From JACDBZ01 sp036262075 (GTDB lineage: Bacteria; Chloroflexota; Limnocylindria; QHBO01): DNA of 64,000 nt. Position numbers and translations under genes: made by a program. How positions within the stretch are numbered: position 1 is the first letter of the stretch; every line of letters begins with the position of its first letter. This document shows positions 26,161 to 35,018 of this stretch, piece by piece. The stretch covers positions 1 to 64,000 of the forward strand of contig DATAJO010000032.1 of the NCBI GenBank assembly GCA_036262075.1. The letters run 5' to 3'. The notes beneath the pieces were generated by a model. The model searched no databases. It worked only from the letters and a program-made list of their open reading frames with translations, and had not been told where the DNA came from.

Positions 26161-27735
26161 ATGACCGCGCGCACGCTGACGATCCGGGGCGAGGCGTATC
26201 CGCTCGTCCTGCCCAACCTGCGCGACCCGCGGCTCCACGTCGCGGCGGTGATCATCTCGATCCACGTCCTCGGCCAGGTCGTGCTCGGCTTCCGGGTCAG
26301 CGTGCCGCAGATCCTGGCCGCGATCCTGACCTGCTGGATCCTCGAGGTCGCGATCACGTTCCGCCAGGCACGCGCCTTCGTGTGGCCCGCGAGCGCGATG
26401 CTCACCGGCAGCGGCGTGGCGCTCATCCTCCGCGTCGTCGGCACGCCCGAGCACGACCCGTGGAGCTTCCACGCCTGGTACGTCTTCGCCGCCGTCGCGG
26501 GGCTGTCGCTGCTGACGAAGTACGTCATCCGCTACCGCGGCACGCACGTCTTCAACCCGTCGAACATCGGGCTCGTCGTCGCGTTCCTGCTGCTCGGGCC
26601 GTCGCGTGTCGAGCCGCTCGACTTCTGGTGGGCGCCGCCCCTCGAGCCGCCGATGATCCTGGCCTACGCGATCATCCTCGTCGGCGGCCTGCTCGTCACC
26701 CGCCGCCTCGCCCTCCTCGGGCTGGCGGCGAGCTTCTGGATCACGCTGGCCATCGGGCTCGGCATCCTCGCCGCCTCGGGCCACTGCATGACCGCGAACT
26801 GGGCGTTCAGCCCGGTCTGCGGCCTCGACTTCTGGCGCGTCGTCGTCACCTCGCCCGAGGTGCTCATCTTCCTGTTCTTCATGATCACCGACCCGAAGAC
26901 CGTGCCGACCGGGCAGGTGGGGCGGCTGGTGTTCGGCGTCCTCGTCGGCGTGACGTCCACGCTCCTCATCGCGCCGCAAACCGATGAGTGGGGCGCCAAG
27001 GTCGGCCTGCTGTCGGGCCTGGTGGTGGTCTGCATGGCGAAGCCGATCGTCGATCGGCTCGTGCCCGAGCCGAGGTCGGCCGCCGACCGCATCGGCGCCT
27101 ATCTCCGGCGCCTGGTGGGCGTTGGTAGCCGGTCATTCGCGCCGCGGGTCTTGGTGAGCGCGGTGCTCGTTGCCGCTGTCGTCGGTGGGGTCGTGCTGGC
27201 CGGGACGCCGGCCCGCGGGATCGCGCTGGCCAACATGGACGAGGTGCTGAACGACGTCCCGACCTCGATCGACCCGGGTACCCTGCCGCCGATCACCGTC
27301 GACGCCGGCGTCCGCGACTACGACCACGAGCTTGCCGGCGGCGAGATGGACGGCGTGCTCGCCACGCTGGCACGCAACCTCGAGATCGAGAACCAGGCCC
27401 TCCTCCAGCGCGACCCGGCGCTGCTCGAGGCGGTCGACCACGGCGACCGGCTGGTCGAGATGCAGGAGCGGCTGGCCGAGGCCGAGGTGAGCGGCGAGAC
27501 GGTCCTCACCCACTACGACTTCGACGCCATCGAGGTGAGCCTAATCGTGCCGTTCGGCGCGCAGACCGGGATGAGCCTCGGGCTGAGCGGGACGGGCACG
27601 ATGACCGTGGAGACGCGCGACGCCGACGGCAACGTCGTCAGCCGCACCGACGAGCCGTTCGAGCTGACGTTCGCCATGCGTCGCGCCCTCGGCGACCGCT
27701 GGATGAACGTCGGGGTCCTGCCGCCGCAGGGCTGA
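26161..27735 (+). CDS. RnfD/NqrB-like membrane protein with extracytoplasmic C-terminal domain
   Basis: A 524-residue protein. Residues 25-310 contain about nine membrane segments with the family-specific stretches HVFNPSNIGLV and FFMITDPKTVPTG, as in RnfD/NqrB subunits of ion-pumping redox complexes. A further helix (about 345-365) leads to a C-terminal outside domain of about 160 residues with no motif I recognise. The partner subunits RnfA/B/C/E/G are absent nearby. I see no clear SGAT-type flavinylation motif. It may act as a stand-alone membrane electron-transfer or flavin protein. The family assignment is fairly firm; the function is open. Confidence 0.75.
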   Translation: MTARTLTIRGEAYPLVLPNLRDPRLHVAAVIISIHVLGQVVLGFRVSVPQILAAILTCWILEVAITFRQARAFVWPASAMLTGSGVALILRVVGTPEHDPWSFHAWYVFAAVAGLSLLTKYVIRYRGTHVFNPSNIGLVVAFLLLGPSRVEPLDFWWAPPLEPPMILAYAIILVGGLLVTRRLALLGLAASFWITLAIGLGILAASGHCMTANWAFSPVCGLDFWRVVVTSPEVLIFLFFMITDPKTVPTGQVGRLVFGVLVGVTSTLLIAPQTDEWGAKVGLLSGLVVVCMAKPIVDRLVPEPRSAADRIGAYLRRLVGVGSRSFAPRVLVSAVLVAAVVGGVVLAGTPARGIALANMDEVLNDVPTSIDPGTLPPITVDAGVRDYDHELAGGEMDGVLATLARNLEIENQALLQRDPALLEAVDHGDRLVEMQERLAEAEVSGETVLTHYDFDAIEVSLIVPFGAQTGMSLGLSGTGTMTVETRDADGNVVSRTDEPFELTFAMRRALGDRWMNVGVLPPQG

Positions 27736-27750
27736 CCGGGCGGGAGCGGC

Positions 27751-28437
27751 CTACGGGACGCGCGCCGAGCTCATCCCCGAGTACTCGTCGCGCGCGATCG
27801 ATGCGCGGCCGGCGGGCGAGACGACCCGACCGCCCTTCGATCGATCGTCCGGCTCTGCCGCGCCGCCCACCGTCCCGACCGCGTCGAGCGCCGCGATTCC
27901 CGACGGCGGCTCCCCGGACAGGAAGCGCTCGACGGCCTTGCGCGCGAGGGCGGCGGTGAGGATCGCGGCCGCGGCCTCGAACGCGTTCCACGCCGCCCGC
28001 TGCGGTCCGGGCGGCCCCTCGGCGATCTGCGCCGCGAGCTTCTTGCTGATCTTCCCGTGCTTGCGCGGGTTGTGGCGCCAGCGCTGCAGCTCGGCGGCGA
28101 GGACCTCACGCGCCTCGCCGGCCCGCGGTCCGACGGCGCCGGCCATGTGGTCGACCCAGGACTGCATCGGCTTCGGCAGTGCGTCGTACGCCTTCTCCGG
28201 ATCGGTCCGGAACAGGCGACGCCGGACGAGCTTCGCGACCCGCACCGGGCCGCCCGCCAGGAGGAACACGGCGCCGGCCCCCAGGCCGATGAACAGCGCG
28301 GGGTTCTCCGCGAACCGCTTGCGGAGGTCGAGCGCCTCGCGCAGCTCGTCGGAGGTGCGCTCGAGATCGGCCTTCTGGGCGGCGATCGCCGCCCGCGTGA
28401 AGGTCAGCTTCTCCTCAGCACTCGGCTCTTCAGCCAC
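27751..28437 (-). CDS. Hypothetical protein, DUF3618-like N terminus with one membrane segment
   Basis: A 228-residue protein. Residues 1-40 form a charged helix (RTSDELREALDLRKRF) like the DUF3618 proteins that accompany holin-like genes. A membrane segment at about 47-66 follows, then a helical region with a second hydrophobic stretch near 150, and a disordered end. Start is GTG at 28437, supported by a perfect AAGGAGG site 8 nt upstream. It overlaps the end of the holin-like gene by 34 nt, so the two are coupled. The function is unknown; proteins of this pair are usually envelope-associated. Confidence 0.72.
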   Translation of the reverse strand: MAEEPSAEEKLTFTRAAIAAQKADLERTSDELREALDLRKRFAENPALFIGLGAGAVFLLAGGPVRVAKLVRRRLFRTDPEKAYDALPKPMQSWVDHMAGAVGPRAGEAREVLAAELQRWRHNPRKHGKISKKLAAQIAEGPPGPQRAAWNAFEAAAAILTAALARKAVERFLSGEPPSGIAALDAVGTVGGAAEPDDRSKGGRVVSPAGRASIARDEYSGMSSARVP

Positions 28438-28994
28438 GCCACGTCCTCCTTGACCGATGCGATGGTCCGCTCAGGCGGCCCAATGTGAATCCTGCGGACG
28501 CCCCGAACGGCAACCAATGGGATGAGTGCGACTTGCACGAGGAGCACGAACAGTGCCGTCAGCCACGCCGCCTGGAAGCCCAGGAACGACGGCACCAGGA
28601 AGAGGGCAACCAACAGCAGGAAGACGAGGACAAGCACCGCACGGAAGAATCCTGGAATCGCGCCGAGCAACTTCCCGAGACCGAGTGGGACGTACAGCAG
28701 GAGCAGGATGACGATTACTGCCGCCATGACGATGACGACGGCGAGGTCAGGGATCGCCTCGAAGAGCGCGGCCACGGCAAGGATGATCGCGACGTCGAGC
28801 GTGATGAGGCACATCAATGCGATCGCGACGGCGACCCCGATGAGCGAGGCGCCGATCTTCGCCTCATCGGTCATCTCCTTGAGTTCAGCTTTCGCCTGCT
28901 CCACCTCGAGCTTGGCGAGGCTGACCGTCCCCGCGACGAGGCGGCGAACGAGCGTGAACGCGTTCTCGCGACGCGGAGCAGGACCGCTGGTCAT
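28404..28994 (-). CDS. Phage holin superfamily-III-like membrane protein (actinobacterial Holin-X type)
   Basis: A 196-residue protein. A charged N-terminal helix (residues 10-45, LVRRLVAGTVSLAKLEVEQAK) is followed by four or five closely packed membrane segments (about 48-170). This matches the chromosomal Phage_holin_3_6 family, which is not tied to phage lysis in most hosts. The ATG at 28994 is chosen because the helix begins right after it, although the frame stays open far upstream. The window holds no phage genes, so this is not a prophage remnant. Confidence 0.78.
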   Translation of the reverse strand: MTSGPAPRRENAFTLVRRLVAGTVSLAKLEVEQAKAELKEMTDEAKIGASLIGVAVAIALMCLITLDVAIILAVAALFEAIPDLAVVIVMAAVIVILLLLYVPLGLGKLLGAIPGFFRAVLVLVFLLLVALFLVPSFLGFQAAWLTALFVLLVQVALIPLVAVRGVRRIHIGPPERTIASVKEDVAWLKSRVLRRS

Positions 28995-29096
28995 GGCACC
29001 TCCGACAGGAAACGGTCGGCGCACCCCGAGGTGCGCCGAGACCGGAATTCTAGCAACGAGCAAGGCGGGTGCCACGCGCGCCGGCCTGACCTCCGG

Positions 29097-29102
29097 TATC
29101 CT
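29097..29102 (+). promoter_or_regulatory. Putative -10 box of the DUF3105 gene
   Basis: TATCCT preceded by CCGG, ending 9 nt before the ATG at 29112, with no ribosome site between. Confidence 0.5.
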
Positions 29103-29111
29103 TCCGCGCCG

Positions 29112-29798
29112 ATGGCCAAGCGACGAACCTCCGGAGTCCAGCGGCGCGAGCGCGCCAGCAGCGAAGCACTGAACCGACGGCTCAACGAGCCGGCCGGCGG
29201 CATGACGCTGCCCGACTGGCGGCTGCTCGCGATCGGCGCGGTGCTGCTGGTCGGCGTCCTGCTCATCGTGCTCGTCCTCATCCTCGGCTCGGGTCCGAAC
29301 CCGAACGCCGGCGTGCGCCAGCCCGACGACGGCACGACGCACGTCGCCGTCGGCACGGTCTGCCGGTCGCCGTCGCAGCCCTGCGGGCCGAACCCGTACT
29401 CGTCGACCCCGGGGACGTCCGGCCCGCACTGGGATCCGAGCGGCATCGCCGACTGGGGCGTCTACACGGAGCCGAGGAACGAGACGCAGCTCATCCACAA
29501 CCTCGAGCACGGCGGGATCGTGATCTGGTACGACCCGGATCGGGCCTCCGACGAGGACGTCGCCACGCTCACCGACTTCGTCCAGCGCCAGGTGCGCCAG
29601 GGCATCGGCGGCCGATACAAGTGGATCCTCACCCCGTGGGACGGCACCGACGAGCTCCCCTCCCCGATCGTCGCGACCGCGTGGACCTGGATCCTGGAGC
29701 TCGACTCGGCCGATACGGGCGCCATCGAGGCCTTCGCCGGCGAGCACTACGGCATCGCGCCCGAGCCGAACGGCGGCCCCGGCCCGCCGGCTGGCTGA
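29112..29798 (+). CDS. DUF3105 family membrane-anchored protein
   Basis: A 228-residue protein with a basic N terminus, one membrane helix (about 36-58) and an outer domain. The DUF3105 signature is clear: SGPHWD, then GVYTEP and LIHNLEHGGIVIWY. These His-rich motifs suggest a metal or ligand site, but no activity has been established for the family. The start at 29112 is set by the promoter and by the helix position. Confidence 0.85.
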   Translation: MAKRRTSGVQRRERASSEALNRRLNEPAGGMTLPDWRLLAIGAVLLVGVLLIVLVLILGSGPNPNAGVRQPDDGTTHVAVGTVCRSPSQPCGPNPYSSTPGTSGPHWDPSGIADWGVYTEPRNETQLIHNLEHGGIVIWYDPDRASDEDVATLTDFVQRQVRQGIGGRYKWILTPWDGTDELPSPIVATAWTWILELDSADTGAIEAFAGEHYGIAPEPNGGPGPPAG

Positions 29799-29812
29799 TC
29801 CGGCGCCGGCCG

Positions 29813-29861
29813 AGTTTGACCCTCGCCGGGTTCACCCTCGCCGGAGTTTGACCCTCGCCGG
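29813..29861. repeat. Three tandem copies of a GTTTGACCCTCGCCGG-like unit
   Basis: Copies at 29813-29829 and 29845-29861 are identical 17-mers (AGTTTGACCCTCGCCGG). The middle copy, 29830-29844, is a 15-bp variant with TTCACC. The array lies between the DUF3105 stop and tRNA-Lys. Each full copy carries TTTGACC, so two of them could act as weak -35 elements for the tRNA, which is speculative. Confidence 0.8.
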
Positions 29862-29883
29862 GTCCCTGCGGCATCATTTCCGC

Positions 29884-29958
29884 GGGCGCCTAGCTCAACG
29901 GCAGAGCAAGTGACTCTTAATCACTAGGTTCAGGGTTCGAATCCCTGGGCGCTCACCA
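29884..29958 (+). tRNA. tRNA-Lys (anticodon CTT)
   Basis: Acceptor GGGCGCC (29884-29890) pairs with GGCGCTC (29948-29954) including one G-U pair. The D arm is GCTC/GAGC, the anticodon stem AGTGA/TCACT encloses loop CTCTTAA, and the T arm is CAGGG-TTCGAAT-CCCTG. The discriminator is A29955, and CCA is encoded at 29956-29958. Confidence 0.96.
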
Positions 29959-29977
29959 CCACCGTCATGTGCGCGGG

Positions 29978-30011
29978 GCGGACCGATGCGTGTCGGTCCG
30001 CTTCTTCGTTT
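29978..30011 (+). terminator. Rho-independent terminator of tRNA-Lys
   Basis: A perfect nine-base stem, GCGGACCGA (29978-29986) with TCGGTCCGC (29993-30001), loop TGCGTG, followed by TTCTTCGTTT. It lies 20 nt past the tRNA CCA end. It is one of only two convincing intrinsic terminators in the window. Confidence 0.85.
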
Positions 30012-30112
30012 CTCGGCCCCGTTTCGGCGCGGCGTTGCGGCTGCCGGCCGCGGCGTTGCCCGTGGAGGAGCAAGGCCCCAGGACCGCCCCGGAACGCCGA
30101 TCGGACCGCTGC

Positions 30113-30118
30113 TAGACT
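30113..30118 (+). promoter_or_regulatory. Putative -10 box of the M16 peptidase operon
   Basis: TAGACT preceded by TGC, about 75 nt before the TTG start at 30194. The resulting leader carries GAGGTG shortly before the start codon. Confidence 0.45.
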
Positions 30119-30193
30119 GGCCCGACACCCCGAGGCCCTGCGCCGAGGGGCCGCCCACCGAACGCCCTCATCGGTTCAGCGCGAGGTGCGACC

Positions 30194-31540
30194 TTGGCCG
30201 ACGTTCCCATCCAGCGGCATACGCTCGACAACGGGCTGCGCGTCGTGCTCAGCCGCGACCCGCGCGCGCCGCTCGTGGCGGTGAACCTGTGGTACGACGT
30301 CGGCTCGAAGCACGAGAAGGCGGGCAAGACCGGCTTCGCGCACCTGTTCGAGCACATGATGTTCCAGGGCTCGGCGAACGTGGAGAAGGGGCAGCACTTC
30401 AGCCTCGTCCAGGCTGCCGGCGGCACCCTGAACGCGAGCACCTGGCTGGACCGGACGAACTACTTCGAGACGCTCCCCGGTCACGAGCTCGAGCTCGCGC
30501 TGTGGCTCGAGGCGGAGCGGATGGCGAACCTCCTGCCGGCGATGACCCAGGAGAAGCTCGACAACCAGCGCGACGTCGTGAAGAACGAGCGCCGCTGGAG
30601 CGTCGACAACCAGCCGTACGGCGACTGGGACGAGCGGATGCAGGCGGCCGTCTACCCGCCGGGGCATCCGTACCACCACCCGACCATCGGCTCGATGGAG
30701 GACCTGACCGCCGCCTCGCTCGACGACGTGCGCGAGTTCTTCGCGACCTGGTACGCGCCGAACAACGCGGTCCTGACCGTCGCGGGCGACTTCGAGGCCG
30801 ATGCCGCCCTGCGCATGATCGAGAAGCACTTCGGCCCCATCCCGCCCAACCGGGACCTGCCCGAGCGACCCGACATGTCGGTCGAGCCGATCATCGGGCG
30901 CGAGATCCGCGAGGTCGTCCCGGACCGCGTGCCGCTTCCCCGGCTCTACCTGGCGCATCGGATCCCGCCGTTCGGGACCGATGCATTCGACGCGGCCGAC
31001 GTCGCCGCCGACATCCTCGCCTCGGGCCGCGCGTCGCGCCTCTACGCCTCGCTCGTCCGCAGGCAGCGGCTCGCGCAGGACGTCACCGCCTTCGTGTTCC
31101 CGATCGTCGGTGGCGCCTCGATGTTCGCCCTGTGGGCCACCGCCCGCCCCGGCGTCGAGCCGGCGGACCTCGAGGCCGCGCTCCAGGCCGAGCTCGATCG
31201 GCTCACCACGGAAGGCCCCACCGATGCCGATCTCGAGCGCGTGCGGAACCTCCACGCCAGCCGCACGGCGTCGTCGCTGGAACGGATCAGCGAGCGGGCC
31301 GATCGGCTGAGCATGTACACCTGCCTGTTCGACGCGCCGGAGCGCATCAACGAGGAGCACGCGCGCTACGCCGCCGTCGACGCGCGGCGGGTGCAGGACG
31401 CGATGACGGCATGGATCCACGCCGACAACCGAGTCGCGCTCCAGTACGTGCCCGCCGAGCCGATGACGCCGGCGGAGCAGGAGGCGGCCGCGGCCGCATC
31501 GGAGCAGGCCGAGGTCGAGGCGGCGGAGGCGAGCGCATGA
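30194..31540 (+). CDS. M16 family zinc peptidase, catalytic subunit
   Basis: A 448-residue peptidase with the inverted zinc motif HLFEH (50-54) and the distal ligand Glu131 (NERRW). Its two-domain M16B architecture matches mitochondrial-processing-peptidase-like and bacterial PqqF-like enzymes. No signal peptide is seen, so it is probably cytosolic. The start is TTG at 30194 with GAGGTG upstream; no ATG fits. Its stop overlaps the ATG of a second M16 gene that lacks the zinc motif, so the product is probably a heterodimer. The substrate is unknown. Confidence 0.88.
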   Translation: MADVPIQRHTLDNGLRVVLSRDPRAPLVAVNLWYDVGSKHEKAGKTGFAHLFEHMMFQGSANVEKGQHFSLVQAAGGTLNASTWLDRTNYFETLPGHELELALWLEAERMANLLPAMTQEKLDNQRDVVKNERRWSVDNQPYGDWDERMQAAVYPPGHPYHHPTIGSMEDLTAASLDDVREFFATWYAPNNAVLTVAGDFEADAALRMIEKHFGPIPPNRDLPERPDMSVEPIIGREIREVVPDRVPLPRLYLAHRIPPFGTDAFDAADVAADILASGRASRLYASLVRRQRLAQDVTAFVFPIVGGASMFALWATARPGVEPADLEAALQAELDRLTTEGPTDADLERVRNLHASRTASSLERISERADRLSMYTCLFDAPERINEEHARYAAVDARRVQDAMTAWIHADNRVALQYVPAEPMTPAEQEAAAAASEQAEVEAAEASA

Positions 31541-32874
31541 TCGCCGAGCGACCGCCGGCGGGAGCGCCGCGCCCGTATCGGTTCCCGGACTTCGTCCGTC
31601 ATCGGCTGCCGAACGGCCTCGGCGTCTGGTTCGTGCCGCTGCCGGACCGCGAGCTCGTATCGGTCCACCTTCTGACCGATGCCGGCGCCGCGTCCGAGGA
31701 CGAGCCGAAGGGCGGCGAGGCGGCGCTGACCGCACAGCTGCTCGTCACCGGCACGCGCGACCTCGATGCCGCCGCGTTCGCCGAGACGACCGAGCGGCTC
31801 GGGATCGACGTCGGGTCGGAGTCGACCTGGGACTCGGCGCGCGCCGGGTTCGCGGCCCTCGGCCAGCACCTCGACGCCGGGCTCGATCTCCTGGCCGACA
31901 TGGTCCTCGCCCCGCGCCTCGACGAGGGCGAGTTCGAGCGGCTCAAGGCCGAGCGCCTGAACGACATCCTCCAGGCCCGCGCCGAGCCGGGCCGGCTGGC
32001 CGACGAGCGGTTCCTGGGCGAGCTGTACGCGTCCGACGTCCCGTACGGGCGACTGTCGGCCGGCCGGCCCGAGACCCTCGAGCCGCTGACCGTCGACGAC
32101 GTGCGGGCCTTCCACGCCTCGCGCTACGCGCCGAACGTGGCCGACATCATCGTCGCCGGCGCGTTCGACCCCGATGCCGCCCTCGCCACGATCGAGCGGC
32201 TGCTCGGCGGCTGGAGCGGCGACGGCCCGGGGCATCGGCCGATCACCCCCGAGGCCCGCGGCGGCCGGCGCGTCGTGCTCGTCGACCGGCCGGGATCGGT
32301 GCAGTCGGAGATCCGGGTCGGGCATCTCGGCATCGACCGCTTCGACCCGCGCTACTTCCCGGCCATGGTCACCGCCGCCCTCCTCGGCGGCGTGTTCGGG
32401 TCGCGCCTGAACCGCCGGCTGCGCGAGGAGCTCGGCTACACGTACGGCGCGCGCGCCTCGTTCGACCCGCGCCGCGCCGCCGGCCCGTTCAGCGCCAACG
32501 CCGCGGTCCAGACCGAGGTCACCGCCGATGCCGTCCGTGAGCTGCTCGCCGTCATCGAGGGCCTGCGCGAGGCCGAGCCGCCGGAGACCGAGCTGGCCGA
32601 GGTGCGCGACTTCCTCGTCGGCGTCTTCCCGCTCCGCTTCGAGACGACCGGCGGGATCGCCTCGGCCATCGAGCCGCTCGCCGTCTACGACCTGCCCGAC
32701 GAGTGGTGGCACGCGTACCGCTCGAACCTCGAGGCGGTCACCACGGCCGACGTGCTGTCGACCGCGCGCGACCTCATCCGTCCCGAGGAGGCGCTCATCC
32801 TCGTCGTCGGCGACGCCTCCAGGGTCCGCGCCGATCTCGAGGCGCTCAGCCTCGGCCCGCTCGAGGTGAGCTAG
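31537..32874 (+). CDS. M16 family peptidase homologue, non-catalytic partner subunit
   Basis: A 445-residue M16 homologue. At the place of HxxEH it reads ALTAQL, so it cannot bind the zinc. It keeps the C-terminal Arg/Tyr substrate-positioning motif LREELGYTYGAR. This division of labour is known for heterodimeric M16B peptidases. The ATG overlaps the preceding stop (ATGA), giving a coupled 1:1 pair. It converges with hisIE, 7 nt between stops. Confidence 0.87.
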   Translation: MIAERPPAGAPRPYRFPDFVRHRLPNGLGVWFVPLPDRELVSVHLLTDAGAASEDEPKGGEAALTAQLLVTGTRDLDAAAFAETTERLGIDVGSESTWDSARAGFAALGQHLDAGLDLLADMVLAPRLDEGEFERLKAERLNDILQARAEPGRLADERFLGELYASDVPYGRLSAGRPETLEPLTVDDVRAFHASRYAPNVADIIVAGAFDPDAALATIERLLGGWSGDGPGHRPITPEARGGRRVVLVDRPGSVQSEIRVGHLGIDRFDPRYFPAMVTAALLGGVFGSRLNRRLREELGYTYGARASFDPRRAAGPFSANAAVQTEVTADAVRELLAVIEGLREAEPPETELAEVRDFLVGVFPLRFETTGGIASAIEPLAVYDLPDEWWHAYRSNLEAVTTADVLSTARDLIRPEEALILVVGDASRVRADLEALSLGPLEVS

Positions 32875-32881
32875 CCCCCGC

Positions 32882-33502
32882 TCAGCGGTGGCGGCGCGCC
32901 AGCTCCGCCTGCACGGCGTCGAGCGAGAGGCCGCGCGCCTCGAGCAGCACGAGCGCGTGGTAGAGGACGTCGGCCGCCTCGGCGATGACCTCCTCGTCGG
33001 TGCCGGCCAGGGCGGCCGCCGAGAGCTCCCCCGCCTCCTCCGTCACCTTCTCGGCCGGCCGCCGCGGGCCGCCGGCGAGCAGGCGCGCCGTGTACGACTC
33101 GGACGGATCGGCGGATCGGCGCTCGCGGATGACGCGCGCCAGCGCGGCCAGGTCGAAGCCGGCGTCCGCATCGGCGGGTGCATCGGCTCCGTCGAAGCAG
33201 GAGCGCGAGCCGGTGTGGCAGGCCGGGCCGGCGGGACGGACGCGGTAGTGGATCGCATCGGCGTCGCAGTCGACCGCCATGCCGACGACGGCCATCGTGT
33301 TGCCGCTCGTGGCGCCCTTGCGCCACAGCTCGTCGCGGGAGCGCGACCAGAAGTGGGCCTCGCCGGTGCGCTCGGTCGCGGCGACGGCCTCGGCGTTCGC
33401 CCAGGCCAGGGTCAGGAGCGCGCCGTCCGACGCATCGGTGACGACGACCGGCAGCAGCTCGCCGCGCGACCAGTCCGGCCGGCGGTCGCTCAGCCAAGCC
33501 AT
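32882..33502 (-). CDS. hisIE: Phosphoribosyl-AMP cyclohydrolase / phosphoribosyl-ATP pyrophosphatase
   Basis: A 206-residue bifunctional enzyme for steps 2 and 3 of histidine synthesis. The HisI half (about 1-110) has the metal-site residues CDADAIHY and CHTGSRSC. The HisE half (about 118-206) has the EKVTEEAGE and EAADVLYH stretches of MazG-like pyrophosphatases. It is the last gene of the his operon, overlapping hisF by 13 nt. Confidence 0.95.
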   Translation of the reverse strand: MAWLSDRRPDWSRGELLPVVVTDASDGALLTLAWANAEAVAATERTGEAHFWSRSRDELWRKGATSGNTMAVVGMAVDCDADAIHYRVRPAGPACHTGSRSCFDGADAPADADAGFDLAALARVIRERRSADPSESYTARLLAGGPRRPAEKVTEEAGELSAAALAGTDEEVIAEAADVLYHALVLLEARGLSLDAVQAELARRHR

Positions 33503-34293
33503 GCCGCGACCTCCTCGACGCCGATCGGCGCGCTCGGCGGGCGCACGCTGATGCCGCGGGCCGCCAGCTCCTCCTTGAGCGGGCCGATCGACAGCAGGCC
33601 GAAATGGAGCGTCGACGCCAGCAGGGCAGCCGATGCGCCGGCGGTGAGCACCTCGGCCACGTCGGCCACCGATCCCCCGCCGCCGGAGGCGATGACCGGC
33701 ACCCGCACGGCCTCGGCCACGGCCCCGGTGAGGGCGAGGTCGTAACCCGAGCGCGTCCCGTCACGGTCGATCGAGGTGAGCAGGACCTCGCCGGCGCCGC
33801 GCTCGACGGCCTCGCGGGCCCAGGCGACGGCATCGCGGCCGGTCTCCTCGGTGGCGGCCACGCCACGCACCCGCCAGCCGCCCCCCGGCGCGGCGTACGC
33901 GTCGATGGCGATGACGACCGACTGCGAGCCGAGCCGATGCGCCAGGCGGCCGATGAGCCGGGGATCGCTGAGCGCGGCGGAGTTCACGGCCACCTTGTCG
34001 GCGCCCGCGTCGAGCAGTACGGCGGCGTCCTCCTCCGACGCGACGCCCCCGCCGACGCCGAGCGGCACGTCGAGCGCGGCCGCGGCGCGCGAGATGAGGT
34101 CGACGAGCGTCCGCCTCCGGTCCTTCGTGGCGCCGATGTCGAGGATCGTGATCTCGTCCGCCCCCTCGGCGGCGTAGCGGGCGGCGAGCTCGACCGGGTC
34201 GCCGGCGTCGACGAGGTCGACGAAGCGCGTGCCCTTCACCACCCGCCCGTCGGTCACGTCGAGGCAGGCGACGATCCGCTTGCGGAGCGTCAT
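33490..34293 (-). CDS. hisF: Imidazole glycerol phosphate synthase, cyclase subunit
   Basis: A 267-residue TIM barrel. The catalytic Asp is in RIVACLDV and the second in VVIAIDAY; the phosphate-binding VGGGV and ASGGGG loops are intact. With HisH it makes imidazole glycerol phosphate and AICAR from PRFAR and ammonia. The ATG overlaps the hisA stop (ATGA). Confidence 0.96.
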   Translation of the reverse strand: MTLRKRIVACLDVTDGRVVKGTRFVDLVDAGDPVELAARYAAEGADEITILDIGATKDRRRTLVDLISRAAAALDVPLGVGGGVASEEDAAVLLDAGADKVAVNSAALSDPRLIGRLAHRLGSQSVVIAIDAYAAPGGGWRVRGVAATEETGRDAVAWAREAVERGAGEVLLTSIDRDGTRSGYDLALTGAVAEAVRVPVIASGGGGSVADVAEVLTAGASAALLASTLHFGLLSIGPLKEELAARGISVRPPSAPIGVEEVAAWLG

Positions 34294-35018
34294 GCCAGCG
34301 CCTCGATCGCGCGGCGCGGGTCGACGGCCCCGGTCAGCAGCGCCAGGCCGACGACCGCCCCATCCACCCCGAGTCGCCGCAGCGCCCGCAGGTCGTCGAG
34401 CGAGCCGATGCCCCCGGCGGCGATGAGCGTCGCCTGCGGGAAGGCCGAGCGCAGGCGCGTCAGCGTCTCGAGCCCCGGACCGGCGAGCGTGCCGTCGCGC
34501 GAGGTCTCGGTGATCGTCACGCGGGCGGCGCCGGCCCCGAGCAGCCGGCCGATGAGCTCCTCGACGTCCGCATCGGCCGTGCGTGACCAGCCGTCGATGG
34601 CGGGACGCCCGTCGCGGAGGTCGACCGACACGCCGACGCGCCCCGGATGGCGCTCGGCCGCCCGGGCGAGCAGGGAGGGATCCTCGATCGCCGCGGTGCC
34701 CATGAGGACCTCGTCGACGACCTCGAGCGCCGCGGTGACGTCGGCCTCGGTGCGCAGGCCGCCGCCGAGCTCGACGACGACCGACGGGTCCACGGCGCGC
34801 GCGGCGCGGACGACCTCGGCCGCGAGCGCGAGCTCGCGTGGCGCGCCGGCGCGGGCGCCCTCGAGGTCGACGACGTGGAGCCGCCGGCAGCCGGCACGCA
34901 CGAAGCGCCGGGCGAGGTCGGAGGCGGTCTCGTCGGCCACGATCCGGCGCTCGTAGTCGCCCTGGACGAGCCGCACGGCGCCGCCGGCGAGGAGGTCGAT
35001 GGCGCAGACGAGCTCCAT
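34290..35018 (-). CDS. hisA: ProFAR isomerase
   Basis: A 242-residue TIM barrel isomerising ProFAR to PRFAR. The N-terminal VCAIDLLAGGAVRLVQGDY, the ELGGGLR loop, the catalytic ITETSRDGT stretch and AAGGIG are as expected. The ATG overlaps the hisH stop by one base (TGATG). The PLP-free half-barrel is of the usual length. Confidence 0.95.
   Translation of the reverse strand: MELVCAIDLLAGGAVRLVQGDYERRIVADETASDLARRFVRAGCRRLHVVDLEGARAGAPRELALAAEVVRAARAVDPSVVVELGGGLRTEADVTAALEVVDEVLMGTAAIEDPSLLARAAERHPGRVGVSVDLRDGRPAIDGWSRTADADVEELIGRLLGAGAARVTITETSRDGTLAGPGLETLTRLRSAFPQATLIAAGGIGSLDDLRALRRLGVDGAVVGLALLTGAVDPRRAIEALA

Noticed and set aside
28404..28994. Holin-like gene as a sign of prophage
   Set aside because: No phage structural, integrase or lysis genes are nearby; this chromosomal family is common in high-GC Gram-positive-like bacteria.
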